Of a DNA stretch of 23,425 nucleotides, positions 1 to 8,953 are shown in pieces; positions within the stretch are counted from its first letter, which is position 1, and each line of letters starts with the position of its first letter. The DNA is from CAYREE01 sp964423225 (GTDB lineage: Archaea > Altiarchaeota > Altiarchaeia > IMC4 > SCGC-AAA252-I15), in assembly GCA_964423225.1 (NCBI GenBank), contig CAYREE010000020.1, positions 1 to 23,425 of the forward strand. The letters are read 5' to 3'. The position numbers were made by a program, and so were the translations under genes. The notes beneath the pieces were generated by a model. That model was not told the origin of the DNA. It searched no databases and was given only the letters and a program-made list of their open reading frames with translations.

Positions 1-332
1 AAGGGGATTCTGCTTCTGTAAGTGTTGCAATAGCAGTCATATCAGCTCTTGAGTCAGTCGAAGTAAGACAGGATACAGCGATGACAGGATCATTGACTGT
101 ACGCGGTGAAGTATTGCCTGTTGGCGGAGTCACCCATAAGATCGAGGCTGCTATCGAAGCCGGGTTGAAACAAGTAATCATACCTAAAAGCAATGTTGCA
201 GACGTATTACTCGAAAAGAAATACGAGGGCAAGATAAAGATCATACCCGCCAAGACAATCGTTGATGTTTTAAAGCATTCACTTCATAAAGGCGATGTGA
301 TAGTCAAAAAGATGGAGAAACTGATTGACTAG
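1..332 (+). CDS. lonB: Archaeal Lon protease (LonB), C-terminal end, partial
   Basis: This is the last part of the proteolytic domain of a membrane-associated archaeal Lon (ATP-dependent protein quality control). The open frame runs into the window from upstream (first full codon at base 3). It begins GDSASVSVA, matching the archaeal LonB active-site strand; the first Ser (codon 9-11) aligns with the Lon catalytic Ser. The catalytic Lys follows in VGGVTHKIEAA (codon 138-140), so the Ser-Lys dyad is intact. The fragment ends KKMEKLID with TAG at 330-332 and lacks any C-terminal extension, as is usual for the family. The internal ATG at base 81 is not a real start because the conserved sequence continues upstream. 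The AAA+ and membrane parts lie outside the window. Family knowledge: LonB is anchored through segments inside its ATPase module. Confidence is high. Confidence 0.95.
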   Translation, partial: GDSASVSVAIAVISALESVEVRQDTAMTGSLTVRGEVLPVGGVTHKIEAAIEAGLKQVIIPKSNVADVLLEKKYEGKIKIIPAKTIVDVLKHSLHKGDVIVKKMEKLID

Positions 333-340
333 CTTTATAC
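333..340 (+). promoter_or_regulatory. TATA-like box for giant surface protease gene
   Basis: CTTTATAC sits directly after the lonB stop codon, centred about 26 bases before the ATG at 363. That is the archaeal TATA-to-start distance expected for a leaderless transcript, and no Shine-Dalgarno sequence precedes the ATG. Inference from spacing only. Confidence 0.4.
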
Positions 341-362
341 ACTTATTCTGCCTATAATTAAT

Positions 363-3300
363 ATGTCTTCAGGCCTTTTAGATCCGGATAGGAATAAATA
401 CTATAAAATCCTGCTTTTATCCTTATTCTTCATTTCCTTGACGCTTTATATCTATGATTCAGGTCTGGGCGAGCCTGTTGGAAGGTTTTCTGGCGAGAAG
501 GGAGTTATTAATGTTGTATCTAATCCTCCTGGTGCTTGGATTTATGTTAATAGTCGTGGTAATCAGAAGGGTAGGACTCCCAAGGAATTCAAGATTTCGC
601 CAGGTAGCTATAAGATCATACTGCATCGGGCTGGTTATCAACCTTGGAACTCAGAAGTTACTGTATCTTCTGGACAGACCCTAAAAATCGATGCCAATCT
701 TAGATACCTGGGTGGGGCTCCACGTTATAAGCCCACAACAACTACAGTTGCATCTACATCAACTAGCACAACGACTACATCCACACTTATTTCAACTACT
801 GTGACAACAGTAATAACTGTTACGACACAGACTACTCAAACCACAACAACAATTTTTAATCCTGATATATCTGGGGGCGATATTGTATTGGCTTCCGATG
901 AGGTCGTGGAAGAATATTCTACTGCATTATCAACTAATCTACAGACCGAGTTTAACGGCCTGACAAAGCTAAAGAAGGCTGAAGTCGTTGGGCAAGTCGA
1001 GCAGATAAAACTAGCGATCAAGAAAATAGATGCTAAATGGGATGCAAGTCTAAATAAGATTTCAATACTTTCATCTGATGAAAAGAAGAAGTTGATGGGT
1101 CTACAACCACCCTCTGATAAGGAAATAGAAAAGATCGAGGAAGTAGCTGAGATTATTGTAAAAGAAGATTCTTCAAAAGCTTTAAGCGCTGTAGCGTTTG
1201 CTGATGGACCGGGTTCCGTCATGCTTGCAGGTGGTTCGGGTAGGGCAGGATCATCATCTTCAGGCGGGAATATGATGCCGCCAGCATTCGACTGGAGGGC
1301 TAGACACGGTGAAAACTATGTCACACCCGTAAAAGACCAGGCAAGTTGTGGCAGCTGCTGGACTTTTGCGGCATTAGCATCTTTTGAAACCGCGATAAAC
1401 GCATATTATAATGATCCTGATATTGATATAGACCTTTCAGAACAAGACTTGATTTCCTGTTATAAGCCAAATGGTTGTTGTGGTGGATCAATATCAGATA
1501 TTACAAATTTGTTTACAACGCTTTTTGACAATCCTGGTGTCACACAAGAAAGTTGTCTTAGCTATCAAGCATGCGATAATAATCAGGATGATTGTAGTGT
1601 TTTAAGTTCTGGAGACGGTGATTCATGCTCGCATCAAGTATCATGTAATAGTAAATGTGCTAACTGGGAGAACCAAGCATGGAAGACTCAGGGTTATTAT
1701 ATGGCAAACCTGACAAAAGCATCTCTAAAGGATGCGATAATGATGTATGGTCCAATCGAAGTAGGTATGGCTGTATTTAGCGACTTCTTGACGTATTCAA
1801 GTGGAATATATTCCTATACTGGGGGAAATCTAGAAGGATATCATGCCGTCACAATGGTTGGATGGGGCAAGCAAGGCGATACAGAATATTGGATAGTTAA
1901 GAACAGTTGGGGACCAAGTTGGGGCGAAGACGGCTTTTTTAGGATAAAGATGGGCGATTCAATGATCGATTCCTGGTTCTCATATGCTGTAATCCATCCA
2001 TTGCCTGGGTTTGGCGATGCGCCTGAAGTAATATGTTCTGACAATGATGAAGATGGTTATTGCAATTGGGGTATTGGGCCAAAACCTGATAATTGCCCGT
2101 CTTGTGGAGATGTCCCCGACTTTGATGATACTACAGCCGGGACTTGGGAAGACTGTACTTCTAACATTGATGAGGATCTTGACGGACTCACGGACTGTGC
2201 AGATGTTTTAAGCTGCCCAGAGTCTACTGCGTGTAATTCTGCCGGGACTCTGTTTTGTAATTCAATTGGCTTGTGCAAGCCCCTGGAGATATGCGATGAT
2301 ATTGGGGATGAGGATGAGGATAATCAAGCAGATTGCATGGATTCTGATTGTCCTGACGGGATTGAATGTAATTCTGCTGGGACCTTGTTTTGTAATTCAA
2401 TAGGTTTATGCAAGACAAAAGAGGTATGTGCTGTAGTTGGGGATGAGGATGAGGATAATAATGCAGATTGCTTTGATTCTGATTGTCCCGATGGGATAGC
2501 ATGCAATCAGGATGAAACCTTGTTTTGCAATCCAATAAGTCAGTGTAAGCCTCCTGAACACTGCTCTAATACTGGCGACGAGGATGAGGACGGCCTTGTT
2601 AATTGTGATGATGTTAAAAGTTGTCCTGACTGGGCAATCTGCAGCAATGATAATTCTAGAGTCTGCATAGATCAACAGTGTGAGATAGCTGAACTCCAGA
2701 TGATATGGACTAAGAAGGTAAAACCAACAGGTGATATTCCAAAAGAGAACCATAACTATGAAAATGTTGACTTAACATCATCTGATGGTGATAATTACCT
2801 GCTCATTCAAACCTATCCTTGTGCAGGAGATGTTTGGTCTATGTGTATTTCTACCCTAAAATTGGATGCTGATGGGGATGTCGTATGGGAGGATGATTAT
2901 AATCTACCAGAATCCGATCGTGGGCAGTCCCTTGCCGTCAATTCTCAAGGTGAAGTTTATGTGGCAGGTAGCACCCAATCAGAAGAAACAACTGGATTAT
3001 TGTTAAAATATGGGGTTGATGGAAACCTATTGTGCAATATATCTGATCTTACTCTTAGCAGTCAGAATTATAGAAGTGTTCTGTATTTGATGGAGAATAT
3101 TGTCGCGCCAGATGGATCCCTTTTTCAATCAGCATATCATCAAATATCGGGTGGTGTGCCAGAGTATAAGTATATTATTTGGAATTTTGATAGTGACTGT
3201 AATATCCAATGGACGAGGTTATCTCCCCCGAATGATAATTTTCAGATCGATTCCAACAATGATGTTTTAAGTATACAACAGTTTGACGAATTTGGCTTAA

Positions 3301-6300
3301 AGATGACAAGATACGATCATAACGGGGATATATTGTCAGAATATCAAACAGAACTATCTGATCTTGTCATGTATTATATTGGAAGTTCTCTTGCACCAGA
3401 TGGAAGCATTTATGTTCCAGGGAAAAAAATCGACCAAGATCAGATACAAGTACTTGCTAAATTAGATTCAAAAGGGAATATATTATGGACAATTGAGAGA
3501 GAAGGCTATGTCTGGGTCGGAAATCAATTTGTTGGTACTGCCTCGGACGGTTCGATATATGTTCTAACCAATGTTAAAGTAAGGGCTGGAGTCATGGTCA
3601 GTCCTGAGATTATAATCGAAAAATTCAATTCAGGCGGGAAACGAGTGCTTAAGCGGAATATCAAAGAATTATTCGATTATTCCAACGTTATTGGTCCAGG
3701 TTGTGATTGTGATGAAGGATTACTAACACTTGATTCTTCTGATGACATTATCACTTCCTATAACTGCTATTGTACAGATCAAGGAGAATTTATAGCGGTC
3801 ACAAAGTTCAAAGATCATTTAGTAGAGGAGGTTTGCGAACTTCCTGGTGATGAAGACGCGGATGGACATGCGGATTGTGATGATTCTGACTGTCCTACCG
3901 CAACATACTGCAGTGCAATATGGGATAGAAGATGTAGTGCTGGCAATGAATGCTATCCCCTAGAGGATTGTCAAATAAACGGGGATGAGGACTTAGATGG
4001 TCTAATGGATTGTAATGATCCAGACTGTCCAAAAGGATCATTATGTGATTCTAATGGAATGAAGGTATGTGATGAACAGGGAGACTGTGTAAACAGGGAA
4101 ATTATTCCATGCAGAGAGAATGCGTTACAATCAAATATGACTGTGTGTGGTGGAGGTTATGTTGATGATGATTCAGAAAATCCTTCATGGTGCTCTGTTA
4201 GGCCATACCCAGATGGTTCAGTTGAAGATAATTACTGCTATAATTACTGTAGTCAAATAGGTCAGGCATGTGTGTCAAGCAACCTTACAATGTACTTTAA
4301 TAATTGTGTTGGATACCCCTACAATAATGTTAATCTTACTGGGCCAGTTGGATGTGCATTTACTGCTAATTCTTCATCAGAGGTTCATTTGATATGTAAC
4401 TGCTTTGATCCAAAAGACCAAGATTGTTTTGATCTAGCAATAAGCAAAGGATATATATATTGTGAAAACCAACAGTCAGAAGATTCTTTTTGTACTGTTG
4501 ATCCTGGTGTTAACTACGAATTGCCTGACTGTTATGCTATATGCGATACTATTGGTATGGATTGCTTGCAGGCTATTAAATCATCAATATACTATCGTTG
4601 TGCTGATGGATCTACACAGGAGTCAAGTTTTGTAGGATGCGATTATCAGAATAGATATGATGAGAGCTTAACCTGCACTTGCAAGATGGAGGCTCAGGAA
4701 GAAGATTGTGTTAATCTTGCTGATGAAGATGAAGACGGTTATATCAACTGTGCAGATACTGATTGTCCCGAAGGAACAATATGCAGTATGAATCAAACAT
4801 TTACTTGTAACAATGTTGGTTTATGCCGGCCGCCCGAAGATTGTGTTACAATAGGTGATGAGGATGAGGACGGTCTAACAGATTGTCAAGATGCAGTTTC
4901 ATGTCCTGAACACACGATATGTGATTCTACCAACAACATGACCTGTAATGTACTATTCTCCTGTCAGCCTCAAGAAGATTGCATCCAAGCTGGTGATGAG
5001 GATAATGATGGCTATGTCAACTGTGCAGATACTGGTTCATGTCCTGATGGCGTATATTGTTCAAGCACAGAGGATATGGCATGTTATCAGGGTGAATGCA
5101 GGATAATCCTTGAAAGTATTGCAACACAAGGCAATCTGAATAAACAACCTTATGTATCTGATGATATTGTCGCCTATCAGAATCAGACCAATAAAATATA
5201 TTACTATGACTTGAATTCAGGGACTAATCATCAGGTTCCTGATTCCCAATCTCATGATCCTCATATAGAAGGTGGGAGAATTGTGTTTTTAAAAGCTGTG
5301 GATTCTAAAAGACAGGTATTCTTATACGATATATCTGAAGATACAATTACTCAGATAACATCTGATTCAACCTATAAGAAACTGCCATCGATTAGCGGGG
5401 ATAACATAGCGTACTATGTATCTTCTGGAGGTACTAATACAGTTTATATTCATGATCTTTCGACTGGACAGACCAGAGAAATAACATCCAATGATGGAAC
5501 CTATAGAAGACCCTTACTCTCAGGAAATATCTTACTAATAGAAAATTATGCAAACTGGCGTGCTGTTGACATAACTGATGACAGCATCATCTATGAGGGT
5601 GCTGGAATGTATGGTGGAATTTCCGAAAGAAAAGTTACAATCCGAACTCATAGCGGTCCTTCAGGAAGAGGGATATACTTAGTGGATTTGGACACACAGG
5701 AGCTAACCTTTATCGACTCGTCATTTGGCCAATCATCGATTTCCGGCAATATAATAGCATTATTAAAAACATTTGATAGTACCTCCGAGATAGCATACTA
5801 TGACCTTTCAACCCAGCAAATGGAGAGGGTGACCTACGATGATCTAAATGATATCAACCTTGATATCAATGGTAATGATATAATCTGGTTAAAGGAGATT
5901 CAAGTAGGTGGAAAGTATGATATCTATCATTTTGCATTGCCTGTTGAAGACTGTATGATTACAGGCGATGAGGATGGTGATGGCCTTGCTGACTGTGCTG
6001 ATGTTGAAGATTGTCCATCTGGCACATACTGTAATGCAGGGCAGACAATGGTCTGTGATGATATGCAATACTGTGTGATTACGACCACGACTACAACCAC
6101 TACAACCACTACCACGACTACGACAACTTCGACCACAACTACCTCCACAACCACTTCTACCTCTACCACTACGACTACGACAACTACGACTACTTTACCT
6201 GACTTGATCGTAGAAGATATAATATGGGGTCCATCATCTGTTTCTAGTCATACCATGTTCTCAACTAATGTTTCAAATATTGGTATTGGAACCTCTGGCA

Positions 6301-7938
6301 GCTTTAAAGCAAAGCTGACTGGTCTGCCTAACGTCAGGGCTATGTATTCAACAACTATATTCAGCTCTCTTGCACCAGGTCAGAGCATAATCTTACATTT
6401 CGGTGGAACAAGCGTCCCTGCGGGCACATACAATCTTACAGTGATGGCTGACACATACAATACTGTGAGAGAAACCAATGAGTTCAACAATAAACGGTCT
6501 GAATTAATGACTGCAACAACTACAACTACCACTACAACGGTTGTGTCTTGTGGTAGTGCAAAGGTGTGTGGTTCTTCTTCGCCTTGTGTTTGTGGTGATG
6601 NNNNNNNNNNNNNNNNNNNNNNNNNNNNNNNNNNNNNNNNNNNNNNNNNNNNNNNNNNNNNNNNNNNNNNNNNNNNNNNNNNNNNNNNNNNNNNNNNNNN
6701 GTTGGAGTAGAGGCACTGAGGTTGCGATTGCATATGATGATGGTACTGGCTGGGTTAATAAGTTCTATGGTAATTGTCCTTCGCGCGGTATTCGTTCTTT
6801 TACATCAGAGTTTTATTTGACTGGAGCTAGTGGAACGCATCGTGTCCGTGGCATGGAGTCTTGGAGGGGTAGTTATAACATGGTCTGCGACTCCAGTGAT
6901 AGGTATTCAGACCATGATGACTTGTCTTTCGAAGTGTTACCTGGGACTATTATAACAACTACCACTACTACTACAACTACCACTACTACTACAACTACCA
7001 CTACAACTACTACGACATTAGTAGTTTCTTGTGGTAGTGCAAAGGTGTGTGGTTCTTCTTCGCCTTGTGTTTGTGGTGATGCTTGTGATGGTGGACCGGA
7101 GTCTTCGCGGTTCCCGCCCGAGCCTTGTGATTGTGGTGATGGTAGTATACCCAGGTATATGTGGGTTAGTGATGTGAGCGTGTCTGATCTTGGTGATGGT
7201 GTTTTCAGTGTTGGTGATCGTGTTAGGGCGGATTTGTCTGTTTATTGTTGGAGTAGAGGCACTGAGGTTGCGATTGCATATGATGATGGTACTGGCTGGG
7301 TGAATATGTTTTATGGAAACTGTCCTGGTCGTGGCACTCATTCTTTCACAAGCGAGTTTTACTTGACTGGTAGTAGTGGTGTGCATCGTGTGCGTGGTAT
7401 GGAATCTTGGACTGGTAAGAATGGAATGGTCTGTGATTCTACCGATAGGTATTCAGACCACGACGACTTGTCATTCGATGTGCTGCCAGGATCTTCACCA
7501 ACTACTACTTTGCTTTCGACATGTAGTGGAACTGCTTTATATCAGACCACTGGACTGGAAGTTTGCAGCGATCAATATAGCAATACTTACTCATGTAATA
7601 AATCATCAGATGGTAAACCAAATACTCAATGGTTTGGATTACGTACAGGAATGCCAAAATGGATATATGGAGATCTTGACAGTGTCAAATGCATTAGCGG
7701 TCTAAGAGCAAGGATACACAATAGCTATAAGCCTCAAACAATGGATATCCAGGTGTCAAACGATACTACAAACTGGTATACTGTAAAACCTGGATGGGAA
7801 GTCAACGAAGCAAATACTTGGGTAGAGGTCTCATTTGATGAAATAAAAGCACGCTACGTCAGATTACTCATTACTTCAAGTAGGAGATCCTACTGCAATA
7901 TGCAAGAATATGAAGTATTGACAAGATCATCCACCTAG
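363..7938 (+). CDS. Giant N-anchored surface protein with papain-like (C1A) cysteine protease, beta-propellers and Cys/Asp repeats (contains assembly gap)
   Basis: Probably one 2546-residue exported protein. Order: short N-terminus and one membrane segment (about 14-31, no clear cleavage site); PEGA domain (47-113); Thr-rich stalk (125-163); helical, propeptide-like segment (170-270); C1A protease (307-545) with Gln326, Cys332 (GSCW), His494 (GYHAV) and Asn514 (KNSWG) all present; Cys/Asp modules in blocks of 4, 2, 3 and 1; a seven-blade-like propeller between blocks 1 and 2; a duplicated Cys-rich domain between 2 and 3; a TolB-like propeller between 3 and 4; Thr stalk; CARDB domain (6198-6510); two 182-aa repeats; and an F5/8 type C domain ending at TAG 7936-7938. 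The 100-N gap makes the frame appear to shift; restoring the 165 bases predicted from the second repeat keeps it open. Inferred role: cell-surface protease with adhesive modules; substrate unknown. No C-terminal sorting signal was seen, so the N-terminal helix is the likely anchor. Confidence 0.85.
735..851 (+). repeat. Thr/Ser/Val-rich stalk, first
   Basis: Low-complexity ACN-codon tract encoding a mostly Thr segment between the PEGA domain and the protease region. It is probably an extended, O-glycosylated spacer that holds the protease away from the membrane (inference). Confidence 0.8.
2148..2690 (+). repeat. Four tandem Cys/Asp-rich modules (block 1)
   Basis: Four copies of a roughly 45-residue unit with the pattern GDEDEDGxxxCxDxxCP, then C, C, C. 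Copies 1 to 3 are spaced by about 135 bases, and stretches of copies 1/2 (for example 2232 and 2367) and 2/3 (2304 and 2439) are close to identical in DNA, which indicates recent tandem duplication. The alternating Asp resembles Ca2+-binding loops of thrombospondin type 3 or dockerin repeats, and the regular cysteines suggest disulfides. Metal binding is inferred. Confidence 0.85.
3826..4105 (+). repeat. Two Cys/Asp-rich modules (block 2)
   Basis: Two more copies of the same unit (cores GDEDADGHADCDDSDCP and GDEDLDGLMDCNDPDCP), placed between the first predicted propeller and the duplicated Cys-rich domain. They diverge more in DNA than block 1. Confidence 0.8.
4698..5103 (+). repeat. Three Cys/Asp-rich modules (block 3)
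   Basis: Three tandem copies with cores ADEDEDGYINCADTDCP, GDEDEDGLTDCQDAVSCP and GDEDNDGYVNCADTGSCP, each joined by a short EDC linker. They sit just before the TolB-like propeller. Confidence 0.8.
5943..6080 (+). repeat. Single Cys/Asp-rich module (block 4)
   Basis: One copy (core GDEDGDGLADCADVEDCP) between the TolB-like propeller and the long Thr stalk. It is the tenth and last copy in the protein. Confidence 0.8.
6081..6194 (+). repeat. Long poly-Thr/Ser stalk
   Basis: Thirty-eight consecutive codons, nearly all Thr with a few Ser, using all four ACN codons in short shuffled patterns. It separates the N-terminal two-thirds from the CARDB domain. The antisense reading is a poly-Val frame and is not a gene. 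Confidence 0.85.
6540..6945 (+). repeat. 182-residue repeat domain, copy 1 (interrupted by gap)
   Basis: Starts VVSCGSAKVCGSSSPCVCGD, is broken by the N run, and resumes at WSRGTEVAIAYDDGTGW through to DVLPG-like VLPG. It matches copy 2 base for base over most of the visible ends. Preceded by a Thr tract at 6516-6539. The fold is not recognised; length and pattern suggest a beta-sandwich with disulfides. Confidence 0.85.
6601..6700. other. Assembly gap (100 N) inside tandem repeat
   Basis: Exactly 100 N, a conventional placeholder for unknown length. Flanks align to 7081 and 7247 in repeat copy 2, predicting 165 missing bases (55 codons) if the copies are equal in length. Additional whole repeats of 546 bases could also be missing. 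Confidence 0.95.
6955..7017 (+). repeat. Poly-Thr linker between the two 182-residue repeats
   Basis: Twenty-one consecutive Thr codons, with the DNA word ACTACTACAACTACC partly duplicated within it. It joins repeat copy 1 to copy 2. Confidence 0.85.
7021..7491 (+). repeat. 182-residue repeat domain, copy 2 (complete)
   Basis: Complete copy from VVSCGSAKVC to FDVLPG. The intact middle contains a second CDCGDG-type Cys pair and the strand-like segment VSDVSVSDLGDGVFSVGD. It is the template used to estimate the missing part of copy 1; the period is 546 bases. Confidence 0.85.
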
Positions 7939-7947
7939 AACACTTTT

Positions 7948-7975
7948 CCCCTGCTCTCAGTAGGGGTCATTTTTT
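7948..7975 (+). terminator. Hairpin plus T-tract after giant protease gene
   Basis: CCCCTGC and GTAGGGG (7948-7966) form a 7-pair stem with one G-T wobble and a 5-base loop, followed by TCAT and T5. It lies 9 bases after the stop codon. The T-rich end may double as the radA promoter element. Confidence 0.6.
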
Positions 7976-7980
7976 AATAG
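7971..7980 (+). promoter_or_regulatory. Possible TATA box for radA
   Basis: TTTTTAATAG is centred about 31 bases before the radA ATG at 8007. No Shine-Dalgarno sequence is visible, so a short or absent leader is likely. Weak evidence, based on composition and spacing. Confidence 0.3.
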
Positions 7981-8006
7981 CTGTGACTTATTGTTTTACC
8001 TGAAAA

Positions 8007-8948
8007 ATGGAATTAGAAGAACTCCCAGGCGTCGGTGAATCCATCGCTGATAAACTAAAGGAAAACGGATACGACAGTGTCGAAGCAATCGCAGCAGCAT
8101 CCACAAACGAGCTAAAGGATGTGGGTGTAGGCGAGGCCACGGCAATCAAAATCATTGGCGCGGCACGCGATACATTGAACATGGGTTTTGAATCAGGTCT
8201 TGATGTATTAGCAAAGCGTGACTTAGTAGGAAAGCTTTCGACATGCAGCATAGAATTTAATAATCTTTTTGGCGGTGGGATTGAGACACAAGCCATAACC
8301 GAGATGTTTGGAAAATTCGGGAGTGGTAAGACGCAGGTAGCCCATCAACTCGCAGTAACCGTACAAATGCCTAAAGAAGAGGGTGGTCTAGACGGTGGTG
8401 CAGTATACATTGACACTGAAAACACATTTAGGCCGGAAAGGATACAGCAGATGGCGAATGCATTAAAACTGGATCCTGAGGAAATATTGAAGAATATCCA
8501 TGTGGCAAGAGCATATAACAGCGACCATCAAATGTTGTTGGCTGAGAAAGCAGCTGAGATCGTTAAGGAAAACAATGTCAAGCTTCTTGTCGTAGACTCT
8601 CTGACAGCCCATTTTAGGGCTGAATATACGGGTCGTGGAACATTAGCATCTAGGCAGCAGAAGCTTAACCGACATATGCATACATTACAAAGGAAGATAT
8701 CGGACATGCATAATGTAGCGGTCCTTGTTACAAATCAGGTTATGTCCAGGCCTGACATATTATTCGGCGATCCGACCGCTCCTATTGGAGGGCATATTGT
8801 GGGTCATCATTCTACATTCAGGGTTTATTTGAAGAAGGGTAAGGGTTCGAAGAGGATTGCTTCGCTTATTGATTCTCCGAACATGCCTGACGCTGATTGT
8901 GTTTTCGAAGTATTAACTGACGGTATTAGAGATTCCAAAACCAAGTGA
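8007..8948 (+). CDS. radA: DNA repair and recombination protein RadA
   Basis: Archaeal RecA/Rad51-family recombinase that polymerises on single-stranded DNA and carries out homologous pairing and strand exchange in double-strand break repair. The 313-residue length is normal for the family. The N-terminal helix-hairpin-helix domain (LPGVGESIADKL, residues about 5-55) is followed by the ATPase core, with Walker A GKFGSGKT at 102-109 and Walker B LLVVDS with Asp197. The family motifs YIDTENTFRPERI and LVTNQVMSRPD (DNA-binding loop region) are present. There is no intein. Its last four bases overlap a possible GTG start of the SAM synthetase gene, so the two are probably co-transcribed. Function is well supported by the intact motifs. 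Confidence 0.96.
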   Translation: MELEELPGVGESIADKLKENGYDSVEAIAAASTNELKDVGVGEATAIKIIGAARDTLNMGFESGLDVLAKRDLVGKLSTCSIEFNNLFGGGIETQAITEMFGKFGSGKTQVAHQLAVTVQMPKEEGGLDGGAVYIDTENTFRPERIQQMANALKLDPEEILKNIHVARAYNSDHQMLLAEKAAEIVKENNVKLLVVDSLTAHFRAEYTGRGTLASRQQKLNRHMHTLQRKISDMHNVAVLVTNQVMSRPDILFGDPTAPIGGHIVGHHSTFRVYLKKGKGSKRIASLIDSPNMPDADCVFEVLTDGIRDSKTK

Positions 8949-8953
8949 TTGAA

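Noticed and set aside
5927..6169. Minus-strand open frame with a poly-Val run
   Set aside because: Pure antisense of the Thr-codon stalk, with no independent gene features.
6081..7017. CRISPR-like short repeats
   Set aside because: The repetition comes from in-frame Thr codons of one protein; there are no unique spacers or regular repeat length.
6541..7938. Separate 465-codon gene starting at an ATG at 6541
   Set aside because: It is the 3' end of the giant gene. The ATG codon is read in a wrong frame before the gap, and the frames join when the gap is set to 165 bases.
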